Shown here piece after piece: positions 52,585-61,533 of a DNA stretch of 64,000 nucleotides. The translations under genes were made by a program, and so were the position numbers. How positions within the stretch are numbered: the stretch's first letter is position 1; each line of letters starts with the position of its first letter. The stretch is from Pseudomonadota bacterium (GTDB lineage: Bacteria > Desulfobacterota > Binatia > Binatales > Binataceae). The stretch spans positions 1 to 64,000 of the forward strand of contig JAJPKP010000017.1 of assembly GCA_021323675.1 (NCBI GenBank), in the 5' to 3' direction. The notes under the pieces are model-generated. The model had not been told where the DNA came from and made no database searches. It worked only from the letters and a program-made list of their open reading frames with translations.

Positions 52585-53352
52585 TCAGTGGACGGGTTCC
52601 GGCGACGACGCGGGTCCGCCCGCCGTCGGCGGCATGCCGATTTTGCGCTCGGTGTATCCTTTCGGAACCGTGAACGTGTCAGCCGGCAGGTCTTTGGATT
52701 CCAACTTGGTCACGACGGTTTTGGTGGTCACCGGCTTCATGTTCGCAAGCTGCTTCTGGAGTTGCTGCTGTTGCTCGGGAGACAGGTTCGGCAGCTTCAT
52801 GTTGGCCATCGAAACCGTCGAATCCGAAGCGAGCGGGATGCCGTCCGGCGCGTTTGTCATCGGCACCACTTCCTTCAGTTTCGTCGCCAGCGCCTTCTGG
52901 AACGTGGTGAATTCCTTGGCTCCCGGAGCGCTGGTCGAGAAGCACTCGGTGACCTTGTAATCGCCGCCCAGCGACTGGCCGGATCCGGTGTAATCGGTGC
53001 ATGAATAGCCAAGGACGTTCCTGGTCGTGTCGGCCTTTTTGAAGTCGACCTGGCCGGGGCCGCGTGCCATCGCCGCCGCCATCGGTCCGGTGGGAGGGAA
53101 AGGAATCTGGATGTAAGTGCTCTTGGAGGGATCGACAAGATACATCTTGTTGTTGTCGAGGTCGGTGATGATCTCCCGGCCGCTGCTTATCATTTTCTGC
53201 TTGTTGCCCTGGACCATTATCGTCTGGGAACTCTTGCGTTCGCCGAACTGTCCGTTGGCGGTCTGTTCCTGTGTGATAACGACTCCGGCTGCGGCGGGGA
53301 CGCTCGCGATAGCGACAGCCAGCACTGCCGCGGCAAACGTGATGCTCTTCAT
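52585..53352 (-). CDS. DUF4412 secreted protein
   Basis: A 255-residue exported protein with a signal peptide (SITFAAAVLAVAIASVPAAAG) and a DUF4412 pattern: IMVQGNKQKMISSGREIITDLDNNKMYLVDPSKSTYIQIPFPP, a beta-rich domain related to periplasmic lipid-carrier folds. A glutamine-rich linker follows (SPEQQQQLQKQLANM) and the tail ends in prolines. Function is not established. It is directly downstream (6 bp) of the flippase-like gene, so the two are likely one transcript and may both deal with membrane lipids or polyisoprenoids. Confidence 0.78.
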   Translation of the reverse strand: MKSITFAAAVLAVAIASVPAAAGVVITQEQTANGQFGERKSSQTIMVQGNKQKMISSGREIITDLDNNKMYLVDPSKSTYIQIPFPPTGPMAAAMARGPGQVDFKKADTTRNVLGYSCTDYTGSGQSLGGDYKVTECFSTSAPGAKEFTTFQKALATKLKEVVPMTNAPDGIPLASDSTVSMANMKLPNLSPEQQQQLQKQLANMKPVTTKTVVTKLESKDLPADTFTVPKGYTERKIGMPPTAGGPASSPEPVH

Positions 53353-53358
53353 GAATGC

Positions 53359-54405
53359 TTAGTCTCCTTGCGCTTGTTGAACTTTCAATACTTCGGCCGC
53401 GGACGTTCTGACGGCATCTTCGGCTTCCCGGCCGTTCTCGACGAAGATTCGGTGCAGCATCAGGCTTATCAGGCCGAACAGCACCCAAACCATTTCCTTT
53501 ACGCGCCTGAGAAAGCCGATCGCGAAGCCAACCCCGGCCGGGTATCCCAGCATCGAAAGAATCAGCGCCTTGCCGCCTTCCTGGCTGACGAGCTTGGCGG
53601 GAATCAGGAACGTGGCGCGTTCGAGCAGGAGGCCCACGCCCTCGACCAGCAAAGCGATTCGGATCGAGTCCGGCTCGTGAAGCAGGTTGAGCAGGAGATA
53701 AATCTCGACCGGTCCGAGGCCCCACGCGACCACGTAGCATAAGGCGGCGATGAAGAAGCGCGCGCGATGGTGGCTGTAGAAGTCGATCAGCAGCGCGTCG
53801 GCTTCATCGGCGGAAGCCTTTATTTCCTCGCGCTGGATTCCTCCGATGTCGAAACGCGCCGCGGCCCGCCACAGATGCGAGAAAGGCTGCTTCTTCTGAA
53901 CGAAGAAGAACCCGCCGGCCAGCGCGAGCGCGATTACGAATCCTCCCATGATGGGCCAGAACAGGCGCGCCCCGGCCGGCATCATGTGAAGCGAGAAGAT
54001 CAAGGCGGCGGTGATGAACCCGATCTGGCCGACCACCTCCGCAAGCGCGGCGATAATCACGGTGGCCAGCCCAAAAGGCATCCGCAGCTTGTGCCGGACC
54101 ATCATCGCCATCACGAATTGTCCGCCGAGCTGGGCGGATGGCGTGACATAATCGACCGCCTCGCCGGCAATTCGGGTGAAGAAAAGCTGGGCGATGCCGA
54201 GCGACGGCGGACAATCGTAGATGGTCACGCGCCAGCCGATTGTGTTTACAAAGCGCGCGACCGCTTCGAGCATGATCGTAAGTGCAAGGCCCCATCCCGC
54301 CATCCGCAGATAGGAGAAAATCTCGGACGTGCCGAAATGGGCGACGAACCATGCGTAGAAGGCGAGCGAAAGAACGATCAGGATGGTCTCGACGCGGCGC
54401 ATCAA
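53359..54405 (-). CDS. flippase-like (UPF0104/HpnL-type) membrane protein
   Basis: A 348-residue integral membrane protein of the lysylphosphatidylglycerol-synthase transmembrane or flippase-like fold. Seen: helices through VETILIVLSLAFYAWFVAHFG, then the conserved RIAGEAVDYVTPSAQLGGQFVMAMMVRHKL and the later LLVEGVGLLLERATFLIPAKLVSQEGGKALILSMLGYPAGVGFAIGFLRRVKEMVWVLFGL. Relatives (HpnL, AglD-type) move or assist lipids such as hopanoids across membranes. Substrate cannot be deduced. The gene starts MMRRVETIL and precedes the DUF4412 gene. Confidence 0.8.
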   Translation of the reverse strand: MMRRVETILIVLSLAFYAWFVAHFGTSEIFSYLRMAGWGLALTIMLEAVARFVNTIGWRVTIYDCPPSLGIAQLFFTRIAGEAVDYVTPSAQLGGQFVMAMMVRHKLRMPFGLATVIIAALAEVVGQIGFITAALIFSLHMMPAGARLFWPIMGGFVIALALAGGFFFVQKKQPFSHLWRAAARFDIGGIQREEIKASADEADALLIDFYSHHRARFFIAALCYVVAWGLGPVEIYLLLNLLHEPDSIRIALLVEGVGLLLERATFLIPAKLVSQEGGKALILSMLGYPAGVGFAIGFLRRVKEMVWVLFGLISLMLHRIFVENGREAEDAVRTSAAEVLKVQQAQGD

Positions 54406-54664
54406 ACGGTGCGAAGCCGCCGAAACCCGAAAGAAAGCGCGGCGGCGCTCTTCAGCATTGTTTCAGCGTCGCGGGGAACGCGCAACCCGCCAGTGCATCG
54501 TCCCAAAGGTTTGACAGACAGGCTTTTGCGACGCCAGAATCGCCCAGCCGCGGCAGGGAGCGCGCCGCGGCGGCACCGCGCGACCGGAAATCATCAATTT
54601 TGCCTTCGCATTTCAATACAGCGCACCAGGCAATCCTCTGCCCGACCGCATCGGACCCGAGGCG

Positions 54665-55435
54665 ATGGGACTGAAGCGCGTAATTCGGCGCTACCAGAAG
54701 AAGGGCGCCGGCGCCGCTATCCGCTACGTTTGGCGGCTTCGAAAGAACGACCTGGTGCGCGTCGCGAACCTCGTCGGCCCCGCGCGCAAGCGATGCCCGT
54801 GCTGCGGATGGACGGGGATGCGGTTTCTCGACTACGCGGGCCATCGCCAGAACGCCATCATCTGCCCGCGATGCGGCAGTCATCCGCGCCATCGGGCGCT
54901 CTGGACGTTCCTTGCGGACGAGGCCGGACGCCTCGAGGCGGGCGCAGCGGTGCTGCATCTGTCCGCGGAAACCAATCTGATGCCGATTTTCACCAGACGG
55001 CGGGATCTTCGCTATGTCACCGCCGATCTCAAGCTCAGAAGCGCGATGGTGCGGGCGGATGCGACCCGGCTGCCGTTTCGATCGGAGTCGTTCGACATGA
55101 TCGTATCGAGCCATATGCTCGAACACATCGAATACGACGCCGATGCGATCGCGGAGTTCGCGCGCGTCCTGGCTCCGGGCGGCCAGGCGATCGTGATGGT
55201 GCCGATGATGGCGGAGTGGCGAACGTCGCCGACGCGCGAGTTCCATGCGCCCGACCCCAATCTCGAAGGCCATTGGCGCATCTACGGATTCGACTTCGCG
55301 GATCGAATGCGATTGGCAGGACTCGAATGCCGGACGATCGAGACCGCCGAGCTTGCCACCGGTGACGTTCGCCGCCAGTGCGAGCTGATGGACGACCCGA
55401 TCTTTGTGGGACGCAAGCCGGCTTCGAGCCGCTGA
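54665..55435 (+). CDS. zinc-ribbon class I SAM-dependent methyltransferase
   Basis: A 256-residue methyltransferase with a leading zinc ribbon: RCPCCGWTGMRF and IICPRCGSHPRHRALW give a four-cysteine site (about 43-75). The methyltransferase core follows, with SAM-binding strand AAVLHLSAETNLM in a degenerate form, TRLPFRSESFDMIVSSHMLEHIEYDADAIAEFARVLAPGGQAIVMVPM. Methyltransferases with this ribbon occur in polysaccharide or natural-product loci. No adjacent partner is clear. Its usual glycine-rich motif (GxGxG) is replaced by HLSAETN, notable but common in this subgroup. Confidence 0.82.
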   Translation: MGLKRVIRRYQKKGAGAAIRYVWRLRKNDLVRVANLVGPARKRCPCCGWTGMRFLDYAGHRQNAIICPRCGSHPRHRALWTFLADEAGRLEAGAAVLHLSAETNLMPIFTRRRDLRYVTADLKLRSAMVRADATRLPFRSESFDMIVSSHMLEHIEYDADAIAEFARVLAPGGQAIVMVPMMAEWRTSPTREFHAPDPNLEGHWRIYGFDFADRMRLAGLECRTIETAELATGDVRRQCELMDDPIFVGRKPASSR

Positions 55436-55454
55436 GAGCGGATGGCGGCGATCT

Positions 55455-56216
55455 TCAGCGCTCGGCGATCGATTGCGCGACTTCGAGACTGACCAGGCGC
55501 GCGACCAGAATAGCCAGATACATCTGGCCGATAACCGACTCGAGCACCGACAACGTTCGCGCTATTTCCGACTTTGGCGCGATATCTCCGTAGCCGGTCG
55601 TCGTCAGGCATACAAAGCTGTAATAGATGAAGCTGTGCAGCGCCGCGATCATCGTGGGACCGCCGGCCCCGTGGTCGACAAAGAGTTCGGCGCTGAAAGA
55701 ACCTGGATGGCGGATTTCCACGAAGGCGAACATGAAGCCCCAGGCGATCGCGAGCAGAAAATAGGCGCATAACGCCGCGCTTATCGTGTCGAGGGTGACG
55801 CGCCGCACGCTGAACAACTGGCGGATCAGGCCGACCACCGTCGCCAGCAGAAACGCGGCTGCCGCAACTGAGGTGAGCGCCTCCAACTGCAGACTGCGAT
55901 GGAACTGCAGTACCCAGCGCAGGGTGAAAGCCGGCACCATAAGTGAGATTCCGAGCCGGAAATATGTTTGCGAGACGTTGAGCGTATAGAGCGCCGACAG
56001 CAGCATCAGGGACATCGAGGTCGACATGATCGCCTGCGCGAGTTTGTGGGTCGACACCAGCGGCTGCAGGACGATCATCAGCAGAATTGTAAACAGCAAC
56101 AGCGTGTAGCGGCCGGGCTGGTTGCGGCGCGCCAGCCCCATCCATCGCCAAAGCCGGCGCGAGTCGGACGAGAGCGAGGGCCCGTCCCCTGCTCTGCTGG
56201 TGCGTTCGGTCTTCAT
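55455..56216 (-). CDS. potassium-channel-like ion channel
   Basis: A 253-residue membrane protein with about six helices and a single pore loop holding the selectivity filter TTTGYGDIAP, preceded by the pore helix HSFIYYSFVCLTTTGYGD. There is no voltage-sensor-like arginine ladder, so it is likely a ligand-independent or turgor-type K+ channel. The N-terminal 30 residues are polar and basic. It stands alone on the minus strand, facing the methyltransferase gene tail to tail, and could balance potassium taken up by Kdp. Confidence 0.86.
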   Translation of the reverse strand: MKTERTSRAGDGPSLSSDSRRLWRWMGLARRNQPGRYTLLLFTILLMIVLQPLVSTHKLAQAIMSTSMSLMLLSALYTLNVSQTYFRLGISLMVPAFTLRWVLQFHRSLQLEALTSVAAAAFLLATVVGLIRQLFSVRRVTLDTISAALCAYFLLAIAWGFMFAFVEIRHPGSFSAELFVDHGAGGPTMIAALHSFIYYSFVCLTTTGYGDIAPKSEIARTLSVLESVIGQMYLAILVARLVSLEVAQSIAER

Positions 56217-56303
56217 TGGCCGCCAAGTGTACTACGTAGTGGCCGAATAAACATCGTGGCGGGAAGGCGTTCCGGTTTGGGGGCCGAAACGCAACGGCGG
56301 ACG

Positions 56304-57098
56304 TCATCGCTTGACAGCTCGCAGCCCCATGAACAGCGGAATTTCCCGGCAGGCCGCCGTTCTAAACCCGCGCGCATGCGGACCGGCCTCGAGCTCCGCG
56401 GCAGGCAGCTCACGGATCGCGTCAATCACGAGTCCGTTGGCCGCCAGACCTTCGACATACGCTTCCAGCGGCCGATGATAACTGCGGGTGGCGCCGCGCC
56501 GGCGGCCATCGTACGGCTGCATCGGTACCGCGAGCCGCGAAAGATAGCGATCGACGCGCCGGAACCGCAGCGCGCGCTTCTCATCCCAGCCCCATCCGCT
56601 TTGCCGCGGCACCCGGAAGCACGGATGCGTCATCACGATTACCAGCCGCCCTCCGGTTCGCAGCGCCCAGGCCGCCGACTTGAGCGCGCCTTCGAGCGGA
56701 TCGATATCCTGGATGCTTAACAGGAACGTCGCCGCATCGAAGGCCGCCGCGGACAGGACGTTCAGCGATTCAAGCCGGGTTACGTCGGCGACGATGAACC
56801 GCGCGAAATGCCCGTGCAGGCGGCGCGCGATCGAGATCAGGCGCGGACTCAGGTCGACGCCGGTGACGAGCACGCCCCTTTGCGCAAGATGCGGCGCGAG
56901 CACGCCGTGGCCGCTGCCGAGATCGAGCACACGCTCGCCCCGACCCGGCGCGAGCAACTCAAGCAGCGCGGGAATGGCGAGGCGGCGATGATAACGGCTG
57001 CCGTTGGGACCAGCCCAGCCGCTGTACCATCGCGCGACCGCATCCCAGCTCTTGCTGGATGTTCTCGGCGTCCGAATCTTCACGGCCGTGTGCGCCAT
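56304..57098 (-). CDS. class I SAM-dependent methyltransferase
   Basis: A 264-residue methyltransferase. Motif I is ERVLDLGSGHGVLAPHLAQRGVLVTGVDLSPRLISIARR; then FDAATFLLSIQDIDPLEGALKSAAWALRTGGRLVIVMTHPCFR, a standard core. The C-terminal part, WDEKRALRFRRVDRYLSRLAVPMQPYDGRRRGATRSYHRPLEAYVEGL, resembles small-molecule methyltransferases. ATG 57098 overlaps the TGA of the upstream ABC-F gene by one base (TGATG), so the two are translationally coupled; the start at 57140 is disfavoured. Confidence 0.85.
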   Translation of the reverse strand: MAHTAVKIRTPRTSSKSWDAVARWYSGWAGPNGSRYHRRLAIPALLELLAPGRGERVLDLGSGHGVLAPHLAQRGVLVTGVDLSPRLISIARRLHGHFARFIVADVTRLESLNVLSAAAFDAATFLLSIQDIDPLEGALKSAAWALRTGGRLVIVMTHPCFRVPRQSGWGWDEKRALRFRRVDRYLSRLAVPMQPYDGRRRGATRSYHRPLEAYVEGLAANGLVIDAIRELPAAELEAGPHARGFRTAACREIPLFMGLRAVKR

Positions 57099-58582
57099 CA
57101 ACGCGAGAGAACCCTCACCTGGCCCGATTCCACGCGCCATTCTTCGCCCGCAACGCGATGCGCCAGCGCCTCGTCGTGGGTGACGATCACGAGCGCGCCC
57201 GGATAGGCTGCGAGCGCGTCCTGCAGCCGCTCGATCGCCGGTATGTCCAGATGATTGGTCGGCTCATCGAGGAGGCAGGCCCATACCTGGCGGCCCAGTC
57301 CGTATGCCAGCGCCAGTTTGCGCGCCTCGCCCGGCGAAGGGGAGTGCGATCGCAGCACGCGTTCGGGATCCAGTCCAAGGGCGGCGGCCAGGGTCAGCAC
57401 GCGCGATCGCGTTGCGGCAGGAAGCCCTCCGATCGCATCGAGCATCGCGACCGCATCGTCGTGATCCAGTTCCTGCGGCAGATGGAGCATGCGGTCCGCC
57501 GGCAGATGCGAGGCCGCGATGAGCGCGTTCAAGAGCGTGGTCTTGCCAGCGCCGTTGGCGCCGCTCACGCGTATTTTGCTGTCGCGACCGACGAGAAGAT
57601 GAACTCCGGCCAGGATTTGCTTTTCGCCGGCGTGGATAGCGGGAGCATCGATCGCCATGACGCGGCTCATAGGCGCCGGCACATAATCCACGAACAGGGC
57701 GCGGCCCTTTTCCTTCTTGAACTCGAAGCGATCGAGTTCCTCGCCGACTCGTTCGAGTCCCCGGCGCAGCACCGCGATATCCTGCATTGTGCGGCCGCCG
57801 ATCGTGCGCGCGGGCGCGGCGATTTGGCCGTCGAACAGGCCGCGCACGCGATTCTCGTGCGAGCGGCGTGCCTGTGCCGATGCGAGCATCCGCCGCTTGT
57901 CGGCAAGCCGGCGAGCCAGTTTGTCGTGCTCGCGCTTCAGCTTGTCGCGGTCGGCGATTCGTGCGCGGTCTTCGGCTTCCCATGATCGCTTCGCCTCTCG
58001 ATATGCGCCGCGGAAAATTCGGGCGCTTCCCCGATGAACCCGGATGGTGTGCGCGGTGAGGCGTTCGAGCAGAGCGCGATCGTGCGACACGACGATCCCG
58101 ACTCCGCGAAATCTCAGGAGCGCGCCGATCAGCAGTTCGCGCGCATCGGCGTCGAGATGGTCCGTCGGCTCATCGAGAATCAGAACATCAGGTTGCGCGG
58201 CAAGCGCCGCCCCCACCTGCCATCGCCGGCGTTCGCCCGGCGACAGCGTCGGCCAGCGCGAGAGCGACTTCGGCTCGAGCGCGAGTTCACCCTCGATGCG
58301 GCGGGAAGCTCGATCATCGGCGGCCGCGAAGGATTCGATCGCGGAAGTAATCGTGTCGACGGTCTGCGGGCATAGCGCAATGCTCGCCGACGGCGGATCC
58401 AAGCGAATATGCCCCGCGGCGGGTTCGAGCTCGGCGGCGATCAGGCGTATCAGGGTGGTCTTGCCGGCGCCATTCGCGCCGACCACACCGGTCCATCCGG
58501 GCGCGAGCTGGATGCTTACGTCACGAAGAATCGGAACGGAATCCGAGTATGAAAACGAGAGATCGGCCAGATGTACGAACAT
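57098..58582 (-). CDS. ABC-F subfamily ATPase
   Basis: A 494-residue soluble protein with two ABC domains and no membrane part. Walker A motifs GANGAGKT occur twice (near 36 and about 340); signature and Walker B pieces TLSPGERRR, DVLILDEPTDHLDAD and SPSPGEARKLALAYG, CLLDEPTNHLD. A charged linker between domains (residues about 195-260) fits the P-site tRNA interaction motif. ABC-F proteins release ribosome-bound antibiotics or rescue stalled ribosomes. The start codon lies just after a GGAG that is buried in a long hairpin, a possible induction switch. It is followed by a coupled methyltransferase. Confidence 0.88.
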   Translation of the reverse strand: MFVHLADLSFSYSDSVPILRDVSIQLAPGWTGVVGANGAGKTTLIRLIAAELEPAAGHIRLDPPSASIALCPQTVDTITSAIESFAAADDRASRRIEGELALEPKSLSRWPTLSPGERRRWQVGAALAAQPDVLILDEPTDHLDADARELLIGALLRFRGVGIVVSHDRALLERLTAHTIRVHRGSARIFRGAYREAKRSWEAEDRARIADRDKLKREHDKLARRLADKRRMLASAQARRSHENRVRGLFDGQIAAPARTIGGRTMQDIAVLRRGLERVGEELDRFEFKKEKGRALFVDYVPAPMSRVMAIDAPAIHAGEKQILAGVHLLVGRDSKIRVSGANGAGKTTLLNALIAASHLPADRMLHLPQELDHDDAVAMLDAIGGLPAATRSRVLTLAAALGLDPERVLRSHSPSPGEARKLALAYGLGRQVWACLLDEPTNHLDIPAIERLQDALAAYPGALVIVTHDEALAHRVAGEEWRVESGQVRVLSR

Positions 58583-58671
58583 TTAACTGCTCCGAAGCCC
58601 GGTGCATGCGAGCGCAGTCGCGCCGGCAGCACGTGCCCAACGTCGAAACGAACGACATTAGAAGCAGTTAA
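58521..58671 (-). promoter_or_regulatory. attenuator-like leader of the ABC-F gene with leader ORF
   Basis: RNA arms TTAACTGCTTC (58671-58661) and GGAGCAGTTAA (58593-58583) can pair over 11 bp, one G-U included, and the second arm contains the ABC-F ribosome-binding site GGAG and touches its start. A 45-codon frame begins with ATG at 58658, three bases after the first arm, and ends TGA at 58521, inside the ABC-F gene. Ribosomes moving or stalling on it would disturb the stem. This mirrors translational attenuation of antibiotic-resistance genes; it is inferred. Confidence 0.5.
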
Positions 58672-58740
58672 TTCCGCACACCTCTTGGCTCCTCGCGTAA
58701 GGAAGGGTCAGGACAAGGCTAGCGGCGATGCCGCCGCGGA

Positions 58741-59352
58741 TCAATCGGCGGCTGAATTGGCGGTGTCTGGCGACGGGGCGAATAATCGCCAGTGCCAGTA
58801 GCCGCCGGTCTCGCCGCGGCTTCGCACCCGCCATCCGTCGCGCTTCAGATTTCTGCCGATAAGCCAGTTGATGGTGCCGTGCGCGACGGCCGCAACCCTG
58901 CGATTGGCGGATGCGTACTCGGCAAGGCGCGCGGCGGCCAGGCGCGACCGCGCCCGCGCCATCCCAATTGATTCAGTTTCGCGCGCGTAGCCCGCGAAGT
59001 GCGAGAGCCGCGTCAGCAGGACCCACGCCTCCGTCGGCAACTCGATCATCGGGATCGGCAGATCGGGCAGGGGAACTTCGTCGAGTTCGCTGAGTTGAAC
59101 GACGGGAAGCCCTCGCGAAAGCTGCAGCGCGGACTGGTACGAGCGCGGACGGCAACTCGAGACGAACAGTCCCGACTCGGAGGCGGCCTCGACCAGCCGC
59201 GGAGGAGGAGGACTGGCGGGATCGAGCTCGGCCGCGTCGTAGCGCTCGATCCATCGCTTGAACTCCGGATGGCGGCATCGGCGCGGCCACTCGATGCGCG
59301 GGCGTCCGTGCCGCACCAGCAGGATTTGACCGCACAGCGCCATCGTTCGCAC
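58741..59352 (-). CDS. histidine phosphatase family protein
   Basis: A 203-residue phosphohistidine phosphatase-like protein. ILLVRHGRPRIEW carries the catalytic RHG (His15); FVSSCRPRSYQSALQL supplies the second arginine, and VAAVAHGTINWLIGRNL the distal histidine. Members remove phosphate from small molecules or proteins; substrate unknown. ATG 59352 or 59343 may be used. It is 6 bp downstream of the epoxide-hydrolase-like gene, so the two share a transcript. Confidence 0.82.
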   Translation of the reverse strand: MRTMALCGQILLVRHGRPRIEWPRRCRHPEFKRWIERYDAAELDPASPPPPRLVEAASESGLFVSSCRPRSYQSALQLSRGLPVVQLSELDEVPLPDLPIPMIELPTEAWVLLTRLSHFAGYARETESIGMARARSRLAAARLAEYASANRRVAAVAHGTINWLIGRNLKRDGWRVRSRGETGGYWHWRLFAPSPDTANSAAD

Positions 59353-59358
59353 GAAGCG

Positions 59359-60324
59359 CTACAGGCTCTTCGCGAACTCCGCGAGCAGGGCGTTGATCTC
59401 CCGAGGACGTTCCTGCTGAATCCAGTGGCCGGCGCCGGGAATAATCGTAAGCTTGCGGCAGGCGGGCATCGATACTTTTACGATCCCGCTCGCGTCGCCG
59501 CCGATCATCTCAAGGACGCAATCGCGCTCGCCCGCCGCGAACATCGAAGGCTGGCGCAGCCGGGCGCCATCGAGAAACGGCGTCAGGTCCCAGTTGCGAT
59601 CGAAGTTGCGGTACCAGTTGATGCCGCCGCGAAAGCCGGCCCGCTTGAACTCGCCGGCAAAGAAATCGAGGTCGGCTTCGGTCAGCCAGGTCGGCAGCGT
59701 CTTCGGCACCACTCCGGTTTCGATGAACTTCTTCGTGCGCGGAAACAGGAATTGCCAGCTCTCCTGCGGGGGAGGATCACCCGATGCGGAATAGAGAATC
59801 ATCGCCATCGCGCGGCGCGGGTCCGCGTCGAGCTCCTTCTCGACTCGCCCCGGTTCCTGGAAATAGCTCTGGTAGAAGTTCTTGTCGGTTCCTTCGAGCG
59901 CCTTCCATCCGATGCTCGGACGAATCGGGCCCCGCGGTATATACGGAACGCTGAGCAGAGCGCATGCGCGGAAGATGTCGGGTCGCAGCAGGGCGCAATG
60001 CCAGGCCACGGGAGCACCCCAGTCGTGCCCAACGATGATCGCCTGCACCTCGTCGAGCGAGTTCACCAGTCCGACGATGTCACCGGCGAGATTGAAGATG
60101 TTGTATGACTCGATCGGTTCCGGAGCTTCGGTCTGCCCATAGCCGCGCTGGTCGGGGGCAACCACGCGAAAGCCCGCGTCGGCGAGCGCGCGGATTTGAT
60201 GCCGCCACGAATACCAGGATTCGGGCCAGCCGTGGCATAGAACAATCAGCGGCCCCGAGCCCTGCTCGACATAGTGCATCCTGATGCCGTTGGTGGTGAC
60301 GAAGCGATGCTGCAACTCAGCCAT
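59359..60324 (-). CDS. alpha/beta-hydrolase, epoxide hydrolase-like
   Basis: A 321-residue hydrolase with HGWPESWYSW (HGxP oxyanion motif, residues 31-34), nucleophile Asp101 in GHDWGAPVAWH, and a final histidine in PGAGHWIQQERP. An aspartate nucleophile and the cap-domain tyrosines (NFYQSYF) suggest an epoxide hydrolase rather than an esterase; haloalkane dehalogenases have a similar core but different cap residues. ATG 60324 has GGAGG about ten bases upstream. It leads the short unit with the histidine phosphatase. In this genome it could open epoxides made by oxygenases. Confidence 0.88.
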   Translation of the reverse strand: MAELQHRFVTTNGIRMHYVEQGSGPLIVLCHGWPESWYSWRHQIRALADAGFRVVAPDQRGYGQTEAPEPIESYNIFNLAGDIVGLVNSLDEVQAIIVGHDWGAPVAWHCALLRPDIFRACALLSVPYIPRGPIRPSIGWKALEGTDKNFYQSYFQEPGRVEKELDADPRRAMAMILYSASGDPPPQESWQFLFPRTKKFIETGVVPKTLPTWLTEADLDFFAGEFKRAGFRGGINWYRNFDRNWDLTPFLDGARLRQPSMFAAGERDCVLEMIGGDASGIVKVSMPACRKLTIIPGAGHWIQQERPREINALLAEFAKSL

Positions 60325-60394
60325 ACGAATAGCCTCCGGCGGTTTGCCGAATAGTATCCCGCCGAAAGCGGCACGGCCACCTTGACGGCACACG

Positions 60395-60447
60395 CCGAAA
60401 GCAACGAGGCGCGAAGATTGCGGACAAACCGCAACCGCCGCGCCTCG
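60395..60447 (-). terminator. nested-hairpin terminator after etfA
   Basis: On the minus strand a 9-bp outer stem CGAGGCGCG/CGCGCCTCG (60447-60439 with 60413-60405) encloses an inner TTGCGG/CCGCAA stem, and TTGCTTTC follows. It lies 29 bp after the etfA stop and before the epoxide-hydrolase unit, so it should end the etfBA transcript. Confidence 0.8.
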
Positions 60448-60475
60448 TGGAGAGCGAAGATACCTCGTTTGCGCG

Positions 60476-61450
60476 CTACGAGTGCTTGAGCTTCTTCATT
60501 TCCTCGGCCATTTCGGGAACCGCCTTGAACAGGTCGGCAACCAGGCCGTAATCGGCGACATTGAAGATCGGCGCTTCTTCGTCCTTGTTGATCGCGACGA
60601 TAATTTTCGAGTCCTTCATGCCGGCCAGATGCTGGATTGCGCCGGAGATTCCGACCGCGACGTAAAGCTCGGGGGCGACCACCTTTCCGGTTTGTCCGAC
60701 CTGGAGATCGTTGGGAACGAAGCCGGCATCGACCGCGGCGCGCGACGCGCCCATCGCGGCGCCCATCTCGTCCACCAGCGGTTCGAGCACGGTCTTGAAA
60801 TTGTCGCCCGATTTGAGGCCGCGTCCGCCGGAAACCACGATGCGCGCCTCGGTAAGCTGAGGACGATCGCTCTTGGTCTGGTTGAACGACACGAATTCGG
60901 TCTTGGCGGCGGACGGATCTATTTCCGCATCGGCCTTTTCCACCGAAGCGGCGCTGTCGGCCGGCTTGGCGGCATCGAACGCGGTGCCGCGCACGGTGAT
61001 GACCTTGACGGGTCCATCGAGCTCGATTGTCGCCATCGCGTTGCCCGCGTACATCGGGCGGATGTACGTGCCGTCGTCGTTGATCGCGGTGATCTCCGAC
61101 GCCATCGGCGCGCCGAGCCGGGCGGCCAGGCGCGGCGCGAGGTCTTTGCCGACGGCGGTGGCGGTAGCGAGCACGAATTCGGCGCCGGCCTTTTTGACCA
61201 GGGCCGCGAGCGCCGCCGCGTGCGCATCGGCCACGTAATTCTTCAGATTCGCGTGCGCCAGCGCGATCACCTTGGAAACGCCGTATTTGGCAATCTCGCC
61301 CGCGAGCGCCTCGGGCGCATCACCGGCGACCACCGCGATCGCATTGCCGCCGCGCTTTTTCGCCAGTTCGAGGCCGGCATTCACGGCGGTCAAAGTGGTT
61401 TTAGGGAAGTGGCCTCCCTGATGTTCGGCAAAGATGAGAACGTCACCCAT
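60476..61450 (-). CDS. etfA: electron transfer flavoprotein subunit alpha
   Basis: A 324-residue ETF alpha subunit, which binds FAD and passes electrons from acyl-CoA dehydrogenases to the membrane quinone reductase. Seen: [29 protein letters not shown] at the N-terminus and the C-terminal signature [54 protein letters not shown] 61450 has GGAG nine bases upstream; a second ATG two codons earlier is too close. It is the second gene of etfBA, with an 83-bp gap. Confidence 0.94.
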   Translation of the reverse strand: MGDVLIFAEHQGGHFPKTTLTAVNAGLELAKKRGGNAIAVVAGDAPEALAGEIAKYGVSKVIALAHANLKNYVADAHAAALAALVKKAGAEFVLATATAVGKDLAPRLAARLGAPMASEITAINDDGTYIRPMYAGNAMATIELDGPVKVITVRGTAFDAAKPADSAASVEKADAEIDPSAAKTEFVSFNQTKSDRPQLTEARIVVSGGRGLKSGDNFKTVLEPLVDEMGAAMGASRAAVDAGFVPNDLQVGQTGKVVAPELYVAVGISGAIQHLAGMKDSKIIVAINKDEEAPIFNVADYGLVADLFKAVPEMAEEMKKLKHS

Positions 61451-61533
61451 TTGCATTCACTCCATTACCCGCTTCGCGCCGTCCATGCGGTCGCGTGCGG
61501 GCGGTGAAAAATCGTCGTTGTTTCCTCGGATGG

